Of a stretch of 37,071 bases of DNA, positions 8,178-15,879 are shown one piece after another. Location of the stretch: contig JAKJBW010000019.1 of NCBI GenBank assembly GCA_022706785.1, positions 1 through 37,071 on the forward strand, given 5' to 3'. The notes under the pieces were generated by a model that saw only the letters and a program-made list of their open reading frames with translations, searched no databases and was not told where the DNA came from. Source of the DNA: Bacillota bacterium. GTDB taxonomy: Bacteria > Bacillota > Clostridia > UBA1381 > UMGS1253. Both the position numbers and the translations under genes were made by a program. Positions within the stretch are counted from its first letter, which is position 1, and every line of letters begins with the position of its first letter.

Positions 8178-9002
8178 TTATGCCTTGTTATACTGTTTTA
8201 TCAATGGCAGGATATATTCCGCCGCCTGACGTGCCGCGGTGTCGGGGTCGGGCTTGGCCAGTATTTCTATTGAGGCCCAGCCGTCAAAGCCTGCTGCCTT
8301 TAAGCCGCCGAATATGTCGTCAAAATCAATATGCCCCTGGCCGGGCGCCATCCTGTTGGAATCGGCAAGGTGGATGTATCTTAGCAGCTCCCCGTTGCGG
8401 GCAAGGCTGGCGCCGATTTTATCGTCCTCAATGTTCATATGAAACACATCCGGCATAATTCCCAGATTGCCGCAGCCAATCCTTTTGACCATGGAGGCAG
8501 CCTCATCCAGATTGTTAATAAAATTGGTTTCATAGCGGTTTACAGGCTCCACGATAATGGTGACGCCCGCTTTGTCGGCAATCCCGCATATTTGTCTTGC
8601 CGCGTCTATGAACAGTGCCTCGGCCTGCTCTCTTGTTTGGCCCTGTGCAACAAATCCTCTGGCCCTGCCTATGCTCACGATTTTTCCAAAATCCTTTGCC
8701 ATGTGGATAAGCTCTGTAAAAACAACGATTGCTTTTTCCCTGATTTCATCGCTTTCATGTGTAAAATACAGTCCCAAATCCGCAAATACCTGCCCGGTGC
8801 TGATACAGCTCACTTCAAGGTGATACTGTTTAAGCCATTTATGCAGCTTATCCGGGTCTATTTCATCCGCACATTTAAGGGCAAGCTCCACACCGTGGTA
8901 GCCCAATTCCGCCGCCTTTCTGATAGAAGCCTCAAACCCCCGCCACACAACAAAGGCGGAAGGCAGCGCCTGTTCCCCTGCAATTGCAACCGATAATTTC
9001 AA
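8178..9002 (-). CDS. Sugar phosphate isomerase/epimerase, hydroxypyruvate-isomerase-like TIM barrel
   Basis: A 274-aa AP-endonuclease-2-type TIM barrel. Expected metal/acid residues are seen in HGVELALK, ITIIVEPVNRYE (Glu), LGIMPDVFHMNIE (Asp/His), IHLADSNRMAPGQGHIDF (His/Asp) and WASIEILAK (Glu). The HLADSNRxxPGxGHxDF stretch is typical of hydroxypyruvate isomerase and D-tagatose/psicose 3-epimerase relatives. Start: TTG at 9002, because the strong GGAGGGGG site lies 7 bases before it; the in-frame GTG at 9035 is upstream of that site. It is the second of two such barrels in the operon, so the pathway probably has two separate isomerisation or epimerisation steps. Confidence 0.82.
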   Translation of the reverse strand: MKLSVAIAGEQALPSAFVVWRGFEASIRKAAELGYHGVELALKCADEIDPDKLHKWLKQYHLEVSCISTGQVFADLGLYFTHESDEIREKAIVVFTELIHMAKDFGKIVSIGRARGFVAQGQTREQAEALFIDAARQICGIADKAGVTIIVEPVNRYETNFINNLDEAASMVKRIGCGNLGIMPDVFHMNIEDDKIGASLARNGELLRYIHLADSNRMAPGQGHIDFDDIFGGLKAAGFDGWASIEILAKPDPDTAARQAAEYILPLIKQYNKA

Positions 9003-9043
9003 AATTCGTCCCCCTCCTCTATCGCTGTGAGGCACTTAAGCCG

Positions 9044-9688
9044 TCACACAATAGTTTTATTTGACAAAAAGCCGCAGACGTGCTCGCCCATATAGGCAAC
9101 GGCTTGTTCTGTCCTTGCGCCGCATATCGCTTCAACAATAGCCTTATGTTGACAGATATCGTGCTCGATCTTTTTGTAATTAATGCACTTGGATATGCGA
9201 TACAGCTGCACCTTAGCGTCCAGCCGCTCAATCATTTCGTACAGATACCGGTTCTGCGTCCGTTTAGCTATCTCAAGATGCAGCAAGCTGTCTTTTTCAA
9301 ATACATCCGCGACATTCCCCGCATGAAAAGCCGCCATACACGCCGCTTCCATGTCGCTCAGCACCCTGCAGTCCTCATCGCTGATCTGCCCGGTGAGCAC
9401 CTCGACGGCAAAGCATTCAAGCTTTGCCCTAACGGCCGCGACTTTCTCAATTTCCTTATCATCAAGCATTATAACCTCTGCAAAGCTCCTGGGCTTTACA
9501 TATACCAGGCCATAAGCCTCAAGACGCCTTAACGCTTCGCGGATAGGCGTTCTGCTCACATTAAAAAGCTGGCTTATCCGCTCCTCCGGAACCCTTTGGC
9601 CGCTGCTGATCTCACCGGCTAATATCATTTTCTTGATATGTTCGTATACCTCACTTGCAATATTGCTTCGTTCTTTCGTTTCATTCAT
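9044..9688 (-). CDS. GntR-family transcriptional regulator with FCD ligand-binding domain
   Basis: The 214-aa protein has the N-terminal winged helix (IASEVYEHIKKMILAGEI, RVPEERISQLFNVSRTPIREALRRLEAYGLV) and an all-helical FCD domain, whose metal/ligand positions include EKDSLLHLEIAKRTQNR and HKAIVEAI. Family members sense sugar acids or other carboxylates and repress the adjacent catabolic genes. The ATG at 9688 is preceded by GGAGG 13 bases upstream, which is long; no better start is visible, and a longer frame to 9811 would overlap rpiB by 74 bp. The TTGTATACAA centre of the palindrome at 10282-10329 is of the type bound by FCD regulators and is the obvious operator. Confidence 0.87.
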   Translation of the reverse strand: MNETKERSNIASEVYEHIKKMILAGEISSGQRVPEERISQLFNVSRTPIREALRRLEAYGLVYVKPRSFAEVIMLDDKEIEKVAAVRAKLECFAVEVLTGQISDEDCRVLSDMEAACMAAFHAGNVADVFEKDSLLHLEIAKRTQNRYLYEMIERLDAKVQLYRISKCINYKKIEHDICQHKAIVEAICGARTEQAVAYMGEHVCGFLSNKTIV

Positions 9689-9737
9689 CTGTTTGACAGC
9701 GCCTCCTTGCGCGCACACCGCAGCGCCGGAAAATATT

Positions 9738-10238
9738 TTACTGCTTTTCGGCAGGCAGGCTGAGCAGCTTTGCGCCGTCCTTGCCACATAACGTTTTTTC
9801 GGCCTCCCCAATCAGCCCAAGCGAAATATCATGCCTTCCACCTTCGTATTCCCCCGCAAGCCAAGCTTCCAATATGTCAAGCGCCTCAAACACGCCTGTG
9901 ATTTTTCCGCCAAGGCATAGGACATTGGAATCGTTGTGCGCCCTGGTCATTTTTCCCATATAAGTGCTTGTGCACAACGCCGCCCTTACTCCTTTAAACT
10001 TGTTAGCAATGATACTCATGCCGATTCCTGTCGAGCAGATCAGAATCCCCCTCTTAGCCTCCCCTGTCGAAACGGCGCCCGCCACCTTGCAGGCGTAGTA
10101 GGGATAGCGGACGATCTGTGTGGAATCCGTTCCCACATCGTTAACATCAAGCCCTTTATTTTTCAAGTACTCAACAACCTGCACCTTGAGATCATAACCC
10201 CCATGATCGTTGCCGATCCAAATGGTATTCTTATCCAT
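9738..10238 (-). CDS. RpiB/LacAB-family sugar-phosphate isomerase
   Basis: The 166-aa protein carries the RpiB signature: GNDHGGYDLK (9-18), the catalytic-cysteine loop CSTGIGMSIIANK starting at Cys68, and the TRAHNDSNVLCLGGK strand with His101/Asn102. RpiB proteins interconvert ribose-5-P and ribulose-5-P; close relatives act on allose-6-P, galactose-6-P or erythrulose-4-P. The N-terminal tyrosine region and C-terminal extension do not decide between these. Start: ATG at 10238 with GGAGG 9 bases upstream; an in-frame codon at 10268 lies upstream of that site. It is the first gene of the operon. The downstream split transketolase makes a pentulose- or tetrulose-phosphate product plausible. 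Confidence 0.85.
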   Translation of the reverse strand: MDKNTIWIGNDHGGYDLKVQVVEYLKNKGLDVNDVGTDSTQIVRYPYYACKVAGAVSTGEAKRGILICSTGIGMSIIANKFKGVRAALCTSTYMGKMTRAHNDSNVLCLGGKITGVFEALDILEAWLAGEYEGGRHDISLGLIGEAEKTLCGKDGAKLLSLPAEKQ

Positions 10239-10281
10239 TCTTATCATCCTCCAAATTGCAATCTGCAAATATCTGCTTTCT

Positions 10282-10329
10282 TAAAAATAGGATACCATAA
10301 TTGTATACAATTATGGTATCCTATTTTTA
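10282..10329. promoter_or_regulatory. 48-bp perfect palindrome, predicted operator of the GntR/FCD regulator
   Basis: Both 24-base arms are exact complements with no spacer: TAAAAATAGGATACC, then ATAATTGTA, mirrored about the centre of TTGTATACAA at 10305/10306. It lies 44 bp upstream of the first operon gene and contains the -10 box. A single regulator dimer needs far less, so it may hold nested sites or also act as an RNA hairpin. Confidence 0.75.
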
Positions 10330-10341
10330 GCTGTCTGTCAA
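10313..10341 (-). promoter_or_regulatory. Promoter of the sugar/hydroxyacid operon
   Basis: Perfect -35 TTGACA (10341-10336), 17-bp spacer, -10 TACCAT (10318-10313, 4 of 6). The -10 lies inside the palindrome, so bound regulator would block it. Confidence 0.7.
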
Positions 10342-10357
10342 TATATTTTACGGAAAC

Positions 10358-10561
10358 TTACCGCTGCGTTTTGTGTGTATTCGCCTTTCCCGCTTCACCA
10401 GACATAATATCGTCTATTTTTATTTCATAATAATTCACGTCCGGATGCCGCAAACATTTCTCGCAGTTATCACATATTTTGCCCGGGTCCAAATCACATC
10501 TCTCGCACTCACCGCAGCCGATACAAGCCCGGTCCTCCAGAACACATAATTTAACGCCCAT
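10358..10561 (-). CDS. Small cysteine-rich protein, probable metal or Fe-S binder
   Basis: A 67-aa protein with eight cysteines: Cys6, 13, 16, 19, 22, 30, 33 and 36, arranged as CIGCGECERC followed by CDNCEKC. The spacing resembles compact zinc-ribbon or ferredoxin-like mini-proteins but does not match the classic CX2CX2CX3CP ferredoxin motif. Family not recognised. There is no signal peptide or membrane segment. The ATG at 10561 has GGTGATG 6 bases upstream. The gene lies directly upstream of the operon promoter and reads in the same direction; the -35 box starts 17 bp past its stop, so some read-through into the operon is possible. It is facing away from lexA. Confidence 0.6.
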   Translation of the reverse strand: MGVKLCVLEDRACIGCGECERCDLDPGKICDNCEKCLRHPDVNYYEIKIDDIMSGEAGKANTHKTQR

Positions 10562-10673
10562 TTTGACATCACCAGCTTTCCTGCCGACAACACTATAAAT
10601 TTATTATCACATATCCGCCGGAATAAAAAAATCAATGCCGGTTATGTTGAATTTTAAATAGTGCCTCTGTTTT

Positions 10674-10782
10674 TATTATAACATAAGTGCAAGCCGCAGT
10701 CGGCCCCGCTCACATTGTTTCAATAAATGCATGAAGCAAAGCCGAAAGGCTTTGTACTATGATTGCATTTATTATAACATAT
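10674..10782 (+). repeat. Dispersed repeat family 2, copy 1 (structured element upstream of lexA)
   Basis: Shares CATAAGTGCAAGCCGCAGT + CGGC, CAATAAATGCATG, GATTGCAT and the end blocks with the copy at 19956-20064. It can form a GCCG/CGGC hairpin, then an outer stem AATAAATGCA/TGCATTTATT enclosing CAAAGCC-GAAA-GGCTTTG. It ends 26 bp before the lexA operator. Confidence 0.75.
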
Positions 10783-10808
10783 ACGATAGATAAATCAATA
10801 TAATATGC

Positions 10809-10822
10809 AAAACATTTGTTTG
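10809..10822. promoter_or_regulatory. Candidate LexA operator (SOS box)
   Basis: AAAACATTTGTTTG resembles the Gram-positive GAAC-N4-GTTC LexA box and overlaps the lexA -35. Two half-site positions deviate (AAAC/GTTT), so this is a candidate by position and form. Confidence 0.5.
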
Positions 10823-10848
10823 CTTTTTTTCAAAGCATATGTTATACT
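10820..10848 (+). promoter_or_regulatory. lexA promoter
   Basis: -35 TTGCTT (10820-10825), 17-bp spacer, -10 TATACT (10843-10848), 31 bp before the ATG. Confidence 0.75.
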
Positions 10849-10878
10849 GTAAAAAAGTATATTGCCGGAGGTGCTTTG

Positions 10879-11508
10879 ATGGCCAGAACATCAAATAAAG
10901 GGGACGAAATTCTGAAATTTATACGAGAGCAGGTAAGCAAGAACGGGTACCCTCCCTCGGTTCGCGAAATATGTACCGCGGTCGGACTCAAATCCACTTC
11001 AACCGTGCATGCCCAGCTTAAGAATCTGGAGAAGAAGGGGCTGCTGATCAAGGCCAACGCAAAAACCAGAGCAATAACCCTGACCAAACCCTCCACTGCT
11101 GTCGGCGAACAGCCCAACGATGCATGCGCTCCGGAGTATTTACATGTACCTGTCCTAGGGCGCGTTGCTGCAGGTAACCCTATCCTGGCCGTCGAAGAAA
11201 CCACCGATTTTTTTCCGCTGCCTATGGATTTTGCAAAGAACAAGGATCTGTTTATCCTTACCGTTTCAGGCGATTCCATGATCAATGCCGCCATATTGGA
11301 CGGTGATTATGTTATCGTTCGCAAACAACCCACGGCGTATAATGGCGACATCGTTGTGGCGCTTATTGATGATTCGGCTACAGTAAAAACCTTTTATAAA
11401 GAAAACGGTCATTTCCGACTTCAGCCGGAAAACGATGCGATGGAACCTATTATCACGGATGAACTGACGATTTTGGGCAAGGTGGTAGGGGTATTCCGCA
11501 GAATGTAG
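10879..11508 (+). CDS. lexA: SOS repressor LexA
   Basis: The 209-aa protein has the N-terminal LexA winged helix (residues 1-68, with [24 protein letters not shown]) and the S24 self-cleavage domain. Cleavage site Ala98-Gly99 lies in [10 protein letters not shown]; the catalytic dyad is Ser133 (SGDSM) and Lys170 (ATVKTFY). It represses DNA-damage genes and is inactivated by RecA-stimulated autoproteolysis. Start: ATG at 10879 with GGAGG 7 bases upstream; a TTG at 10816 in frame lies within the promoter. The candidate operator over the -35 fits autoregulation. The gene is monocistronic, ending at a strong terminator shared with the convergent neighbour. Confidence 0.96.
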   Translation: MARTSNKGDEILKFIREQVSKNGYPPSVREICTAVGLKSTSTVHAQLKNLEKKGLLIKANAKTRAITLTKPSTAVGEQPNDACAPEYLHVPVLGRVAAGNPILAVEETTDFFPLPMDFAKNKDLFILTVSGDSMINAAILDGDYVIVRKQPTAYNGDIVVALIDDSATVKTFYKENGHFRLQPENDAMEPIITDELTILGKVVGVFRRM

Positions 11509-11591
11509 CGTTCTTCGGATTGACCCGCAAACGTTTGATTGTACCGCTGCATAAAACAGTATCCGGCCTGCAATCCGGATCTTTCTTACAC

Positions 11592-11629
11592 AAAAATGGC
11601 GTTTCAGGTTTACCTGAAACGCCATTTTC
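11592..11629. terminator. Bidirectional terminator between lexA and the stalk-domain protein gene
   Basis: Perfect 17-bp stem AAAATGGCGTTTCAGGT / ACCTGAAACGCCATTTT (11593-11609 and 11612-11628), with A/T runs on both sides so it can serve both convergent genes. Confidence 0.9.
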
Positions 11630-11655
11630 TATTAATGGAATTTAAATGATTACTG

Positions 11656-12870
11656 TTATTTGAACTCAATCTCAAGATATGAATTCCAAACACCGGAGTT
11701 AGGATCCTCTGCGTCATTGCCATGACCCAAAATCTTAACAGATTTTAATTTCATAGTTTCAGGCAATGGGAAATCTTCAAGCTCATCCACGTTTAATGTA
11801 GATTTGCCGTCGAATACCTCCTCATAGTTTATACCGTCTTCAGAAACTAAGATAGTAAGTTTGGCCTTTCTTTTGTCAGATTTCCAAAAAGCAATAGATA
11901 CGGCTGAAATTTCTTTGGGCTCCATAAAATCAAACTGGATCCAGGCTTCCCCGTCCATTGCCCAACGTGTGGTCAAATTGCCATCCATAACATTTTCCGG
12001 CACGTTACCGTCATGACCGCTTGCCGTAATTTCAATTTCCTTAGCCTCCCTGACAGTCAGTCTGTATCTGTTAAACAGGTCTGAAATCCACGGAATACCA
12101 ACCTTGATGTCAGCATTGATGGGCAGAGACTTAATCTCTGACATCTGAAGCGTGCATCCTGTTGCCGGGATAGCCTCTACCGTAGGAACCTTTGTGGTAC
12201 CCATAGGCAATTTTACGGTATACTCAAAAACATTGGGATCAAAGCCCGGAACCGTGACACCGTCAACCTTCAGATCGGCCAGGCCAATGGTCACCATGCT
12301 CTCTATTACTTCATAGATCGCATCTTGATCGGCTTTGCTGTTATAAATGTCCTTGGTATCGGAGATTATAATCAGCCTTGTAGCGTCATCCCAGAAAACT
12401 TCCTTACCAAATGCCTGTGCGGATGCTCGGAGCGGCACAAACGTTCTGTCATCCTTGATTATTGCGGGCGCATCAATCGTCTGCTCTGAACCGTCCACAA
12501 TCATTTTGTCCGAACCGATTGTAAGTTCTATGGTTTTGCTGCCTAAAGTAAGAACTACTTTTTCTACTTCACCCGGAACATACTGTACGTCTGCTCCAAA
12601 CGCCTCCCCAATGAAACGAAACGGAACCATGGTTCTGTCGTTTACGGTAAACGGGACAACGTCAAGTATCTTTTTTTCGCCGTTAACAAGCGCATTGGGA
12701 ATGTCAAGCATCAGACAAACCGCACTAGCCACTTTTTCAGGCACTGCAGACGCCGCTGTCTCATCAGCAGCCGCGGTATCTGTCGCAGTCTCATCTGCCG
12801 CCAAAACAAGCCCCGACATGCAACTAAGCATAAGCGCTGCTGCTAACAACACCGATAAAAATTTTTTCAT
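11656..12870 (-). CDS. Exported protein: copper-amine-oxidase-like stalk domain, cadherin-like and discoidin-like domains
   Basis: A 404-aa exported protein. Residues 1-25 are a signal peptide (MKKFLSVLLAAALMLSCMS, then an Ala-X-Ala-like site); there is no clear lipobox. A short low-complexity Ala/Thr linker leads into a copper amine oxidase N-terminal-type stalk domain: VPFTVNDRTMVPFRFIGEAFGADV and IIKDDRTFVPLRASAQAFGKEVFWD are its two signature halves. Next comes a cadherin-like beta-sandwich (GFDPNVFEYTVKLP), then a C-terminal F5/8-type-C-like sandwich (NVMDGNLTTRWA, WIQFDFMEPKEISAVSIAFW). Such domains bind cell-wall glycans or carbohydrates; no catalytic residues are seen. Start: ATG at 12870 with GAGGAGG 9 bases upstream; the ATG at 12888 would translate the Shine-Dalgarno site. 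Own promoter at 12910-12938. Confidence 0.82.
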   Translation of the reverse strand: MKKFLSVLLAAALMLSCMSGLVLAADETATDTAAADETAASAVPEKVASAVCLMLDIPNALVNGEKKILDVVPFTVNDRTMVPFRFIGEAFGADVQYVPGEVEKVVLTLGSKTIELTIGSDKMIVDGSEQTIDAPAIIKDDRTFVPLRASAQAFGKEVFWDDATRLIIISDTKDIYNSKADQDAIYEVIESMVTIGLADLKVDGVTVPGFDPNVFEYTVKLPMGTTKVPTVEAIPATGCTLQMSEIKSLPINADIKVGIPWISDLFNRYRLTVREAKEIEITASGHDGNVPENVMDGNLTTRWAMDGEAWIQFDFMEPKEISAVSIAFWKSDKRKAKLTILVSEDGINYEEVFDGKSTLNVDELEDFPLPETMKLKSVKILGHGNDAEDPNSGVWNSYLEIEFK

Positions 12871-12909
12871 ACTTTCTTTCCTCCTCATTATGTAATATTA
12901 CTCACATTT

Positions 12910-12938
12910 ATTATAGCATTTTTCAATATCTTTATCAA
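12910..12938 (-). promoter_or_regulatory. Promoter of the stalk-domain protein gene
   Basis: -35 TTGATA (12938-12933), 17-bp spacer, -10 TATAAT (12915-12910), 40 bp before the ATG. Confidence 0.75.
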
Positions 12939-13094
12939 GACAGCACATTGCACATATTTGCCCTGTTTACTTTGTTGGTTTTTCCTTTTTAGCCTGAAAA
13001 TACAGCCTTTTCAACAAAAAACGCCTTATTGTTAAAGCATAAAGAACCCGCGTTAAGGTACGGATTTTTTATGTGAAATAGCTATATCGGTTTA

Positions 13095-15170
13095 CTATTC
13101 CCCATCGCTTTGGTTTTCCTCGGTATCACCGACACCATCATTTCCCTGCGGTGTCTGCTCCGACGGCTGTTCATCGGCAGCCGGCTCGGTCTCCGCTGCC
13201 GGTTGCTCCCCTTGCGCCTCAGCCGAAATCTCTTCCATAATCTGCTGGGATTCCGCCTGATTTTCCTCAACAGGCAAAAGCGCCCGTTTGCTTAAACTGA
13301 TACGCTTGTTTTCCCAATTAATCTCTGTTATCTTTGCCTCAATTTCCTCTCCGATAGAAAGCTCATCCGAGGGCTTGCCAACACGCTTATTGGCGATCTG
13401 AGAAATATGGATAAGCCCGTCCACTCCCGGCATCAGCTCAACAAACGCGCCAAAAGGCATGAAGCGAACCACCTTACACTTGACAATATCCCCCACGTTA
13501 AACTTTTCCTGCGCCATTGCCCAAGGGTTGTCCTCTGCCTTTTTATAGCCAAGGGATATTTTCTTGGTTTCGGCATCAATATCTTTAATATAAACTTCCA
13601 CAGTATCGCCTACGCTCAGCACTTCCGAAGGATGTTTTATCCGGCTCCATGACAGCTCACTGATATGGACAAGCCCGTCAACGCCGCCAATATCCACAAA
13701 CGTGCCAAACGGCATAATGGATTTCACCGTGCCGGTATACTTCCTGCCGACCTCGGCCTCTGCCCAAAACTTTTCGCTTATCGCCTTCTTCTGATCGGAA
13801 AGCACCGACTTTACCGAACCCGTCACTCTTTTGCGGCGGGGGTTAATCTCCGTGATCCTGAGCTCTACGGTATTGTTCAAAAATACCGTCAGGTCTTCAG
13901 TATAACGGTCGGAGGCTTGCGACGCGGGCACAAATACGCGTGTGCCTTCCACCAGCACAATCATTCCGCCTCCCACAACCTGTATGACCTTGCCCGACAG
14001 AACCGCCTTGTTCTCAACGGCTTCCTCTATCTTTTTCCAGCCCGCGATGTAGTCGAGCTTTTTCTTGGAAAGCAGCGTTTTGCCTTCCGCATCGTTGACG
14101 CCCACAACAAAGACCTGAATTTCGTCACCGGGCTTTACAATATTAGAAGGCTTCACTTCCGGATCATCCGACAGCTCACTGGCCGGAATGATACCGTCCG
14201 ACTTGAAGCCCAGATCAACAATGACTTCGGTAGGCCTGACTTCTACAACGATACCGTTGACCACGTCTCCTGTATTTAAAGTTTTAAAAGACTGCTCCAT
14301 AGCCTCCTCAAAACTCATCTCCTGCACACCATGGCTATTGATATTTTCTTCCATAGTCCTGACAACCTCCTTGATACTACCTGACGGCGTGGATGCTCCC
14401 GCAGTAATACCTATTTTTTTATTTTTGTAATTTATATTTTGAGGGATATCCTCAAAATTTTCGATGTGAAAGGTTTGCGGGCAGTTTTTTGCACATATAT
14501 CAAACAGCTTTTTGGTATTTGAGCTTCCCTTCCCGCCAACTACAAACATAACGTCGACCTTTTTGGATATGTCTTCCGCCTCGGCCTGTCTGATTTTGGT
14601 CGACTTACATATTGTATCAAAAACTATGACCTCTTGGCAATTGTTTTTTACAATTTTAACAAGATTGTCAAAATTATTTTTGTTCGCCGTTGTCTGCGCA
14701 ACCATGCAGACCTTATCCAGCACAAGGCTTTGAGCCTCCTGCGGCGCAGAAATCACATGAGCGCCAGCCTGGCACCACCCTTCAATTCCGATCACTTCAG
14801 GATGGGTTTTGTCGCCTACAATGACGATATCGTAGTCGCAGGCGCTGTGTTGCGCAACAATATTATGTATTTTTGCAACGTAAGGACAGGTAAGATCGAC
14901 AACCTCCCCCGCCCGCTTCTGCGCCCTGCTCAGCACCTCTCTGCCCACACCGTGGGCACGGATCACCAAAACGGTGCCGGAAGCGCAGTCACAAACATCC
15001 TCCACAGTGTCAACTCCGCGCTTTTTTAAGTCGTCCGTCACATAGCGGTTATGGATGAGTTCCCCTAAGATCACTATCCCGTCCCTGCTGTCCGACAGCG
15101 CATAGACGCTGTCAACAGCTCTTTTTACGCCAAAACAGAAGCCCGCGCTTTGTACCACAGTTATTTCCAT
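13095..15170 (-). CDS. ispH: IspH (HMBPP reductase) fused to four S1 RNA-binding domains
   Basis: Residues 1-280 are 4-hydroxy-3-methylbut-2-enyl diphosphate reductase, the last step of the MEP isoprenoid pathway. The [4Fe-4S] cysteines are Cys12 (GFCFGVKRA), Cys95 (LTCPYVAK) and Cys188 (DTICKSTKIRQ); substrate residues His41, His73, His123 and Glu125 are present. Residues 300-370, 386-455, 474-543 and 557-628 are four S1/OB RNA-binding repeats of ribosomal protein S1 type; the third and fourth carry the clear FGTFVDIGGVDGLVHISELS pattern. An acidic Gln/Glu tail follows. This fusion is known in Clostridia. It is the third gene of cmk-plsC-ispH, 66 bp after plsC. The two halves may act separately after translation or couple isoprenoid synthesis to translation; that is not decided here. 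Confidence 0.93.
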   Translation of the reverse strand: MEITVVQSAGFCFGVKRAVDSVYALSDSRDGIVILGELIHNRYVTDDLKKRGVDTVEDVCDCASGTVLVIRAHGVGREVLSRAQKRAGEVVDLTCPYVAKIHNIVAQHSACDYDIVIVGDKTHPEVIGIEGWCQAGAHVISAPQEAQSLVLDKVCMVAQTTANKNNFDNLVKIVKNNCQEVIVFDTICKSTKIRQAEAEDISKKVDVMFVVGGKGSSNTKKLFDICAKNCPQTFHIENFEDIPQNINYKNKKIGITAGASTPSGSIKEVVRTMEENINSHGVQEMSFEEAMEQSFKTLNTGDVVNGIVVEVRPTEVIVDLGFKSDGIIPASELSDDPEVKPSNIVKPGDEIQVFVVGVNDAEGKTLLSKKKLDYIAGWKKIEEAVENKAVLSGKVIQVVGGGMIVLVEGTRVFVPASQASDRYTEDLTVFLNNTVELRITEINPRRKRVTGSVKSVLSDQKKAISEKFWAEAEVGRKYTGTVKSIMPFGTFVDIGGVDGLVHISELSWSRIKHPSEVLSVGDTVEVYIKDIDAETKKISLGYKKAEDNPWAMAQEKFNVGDIVKCKVVRFMPFGAFVELMPGVDGLIHISQIANKRVGKPSDELSIGEEIEAKITEINWENKRISLSKRALLPVEENQAESQQIMEEISAEAQGEQPAAETEPAADEQPSEQTPQGNDGVGDTEENQSDGE

Positions 15171-15236
15171 AAGCCTACCACTTGTCCTTTTTATTCGTAA
15201 GGTCCTAAAACGTATTGTGCCACAGGCAAAGCCTGA

Positions 15237-15875
15237 TTATTCCTGCACAAGAGCCGCAATGCCGGCCTGATTTTTTTCACTGATACATTGCTTCACAGCC
15301 GCGTCCATCGTCCTGACATGCTGCATAATTTTTTCGCTGATTTTCTGCAGCTGCTCTGTATCAGGTTTTTGCCCATAATATGAATCTAAGCTGACGGGTT
15401 TGCCGAACACCACATGCAGTTTACAAAACGGCTTGTATTCTCCCACAATGACCCCCGGCACCACCGGCACCTGCCCACGGATAGCCAGCATGGCCACCCC
15501 CGCCTTTGCGTCGACGTCCTCATTTCCCTTCACCCGTGTCCCTTCGGGAAAAAGCTGAAGCACCTTACCGTCCTTTAAGCGGCCTATGGCGGTCTTGACG
15601 GCCTTTATGTCCCCCGTCCCCCTTGAGAGCGGAAACGCACCCAGGTGGGAAATCAGCCAGCCAAAAAGTTTATTATGAAACAATTCTTTCTTCGCCATGA
15701 AATTAAGCATGCGCGGGCACGACAACGCCGCCATGACCACATCCCAGTTGCTCCTGTGATTAAGCGCAATGATCAGTCCGCCGGACCTGGGTATATTCTG
15801 CGCGCCCACTACCTTTCTGTAGAAAAACGGCGCGCAAAATATTCTGATAATATTAAGCACAATTTTATAAAACAT
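15237..15875 (-). CDS. plsC: 1-acyl-sn-glycerol-3-phosphate acyltransferase PlsC
   Basis: A 212-aa membrane-associated acyltransferase that adds the second acyl chain to lysophosphatidic acid, giving phosphatidic acid. The catalytic HX4D motif is NHRSNWD (His40, Asp45) and the glycerophosphate-binding motif is FPEGTRVKG near residue 115. VPVVPGVIVGEY is the usual motif IV region. The N-terminus (KIVLNIIRIFCAPFF) is hydrophobic and likely dips into the membrane. The ATG at 15875 is 4 bp after the cmk stop, so the two genes are translationally close. Length is typical of the short bacterial PlsC subgroup. Confidence 0.92.
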   Translation of the reverse strand: MFYKIVLNIIRIFCAPFFYRKVVGAQNIPRSGGLIIALNHRSNWDVVMAALSCPRMLNFMAKKELFHNKLFGWLISHLGAFPLSRGTGDIKAVKTAIGRLKDGKVLQLFPEGTRVKGNEDVDAKAGVAMLAIRGQVPVVPGVIVGEYKPFCKLHVVFGKPVSLDSYYGQKPDTEQLQKISEKIMQHVRTMDAAVKQCISEKNQAGIAALVQE

Positions 15876-15879
15876 GCCC

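Noticed and set aside
7576..8229. Long plus-strand open frame opposite the glycerate kinase gene
   Set aside because: It is antisense to a well-supported gene, has low-complexity Ser/Pro/Ala composition and no ribosome site.
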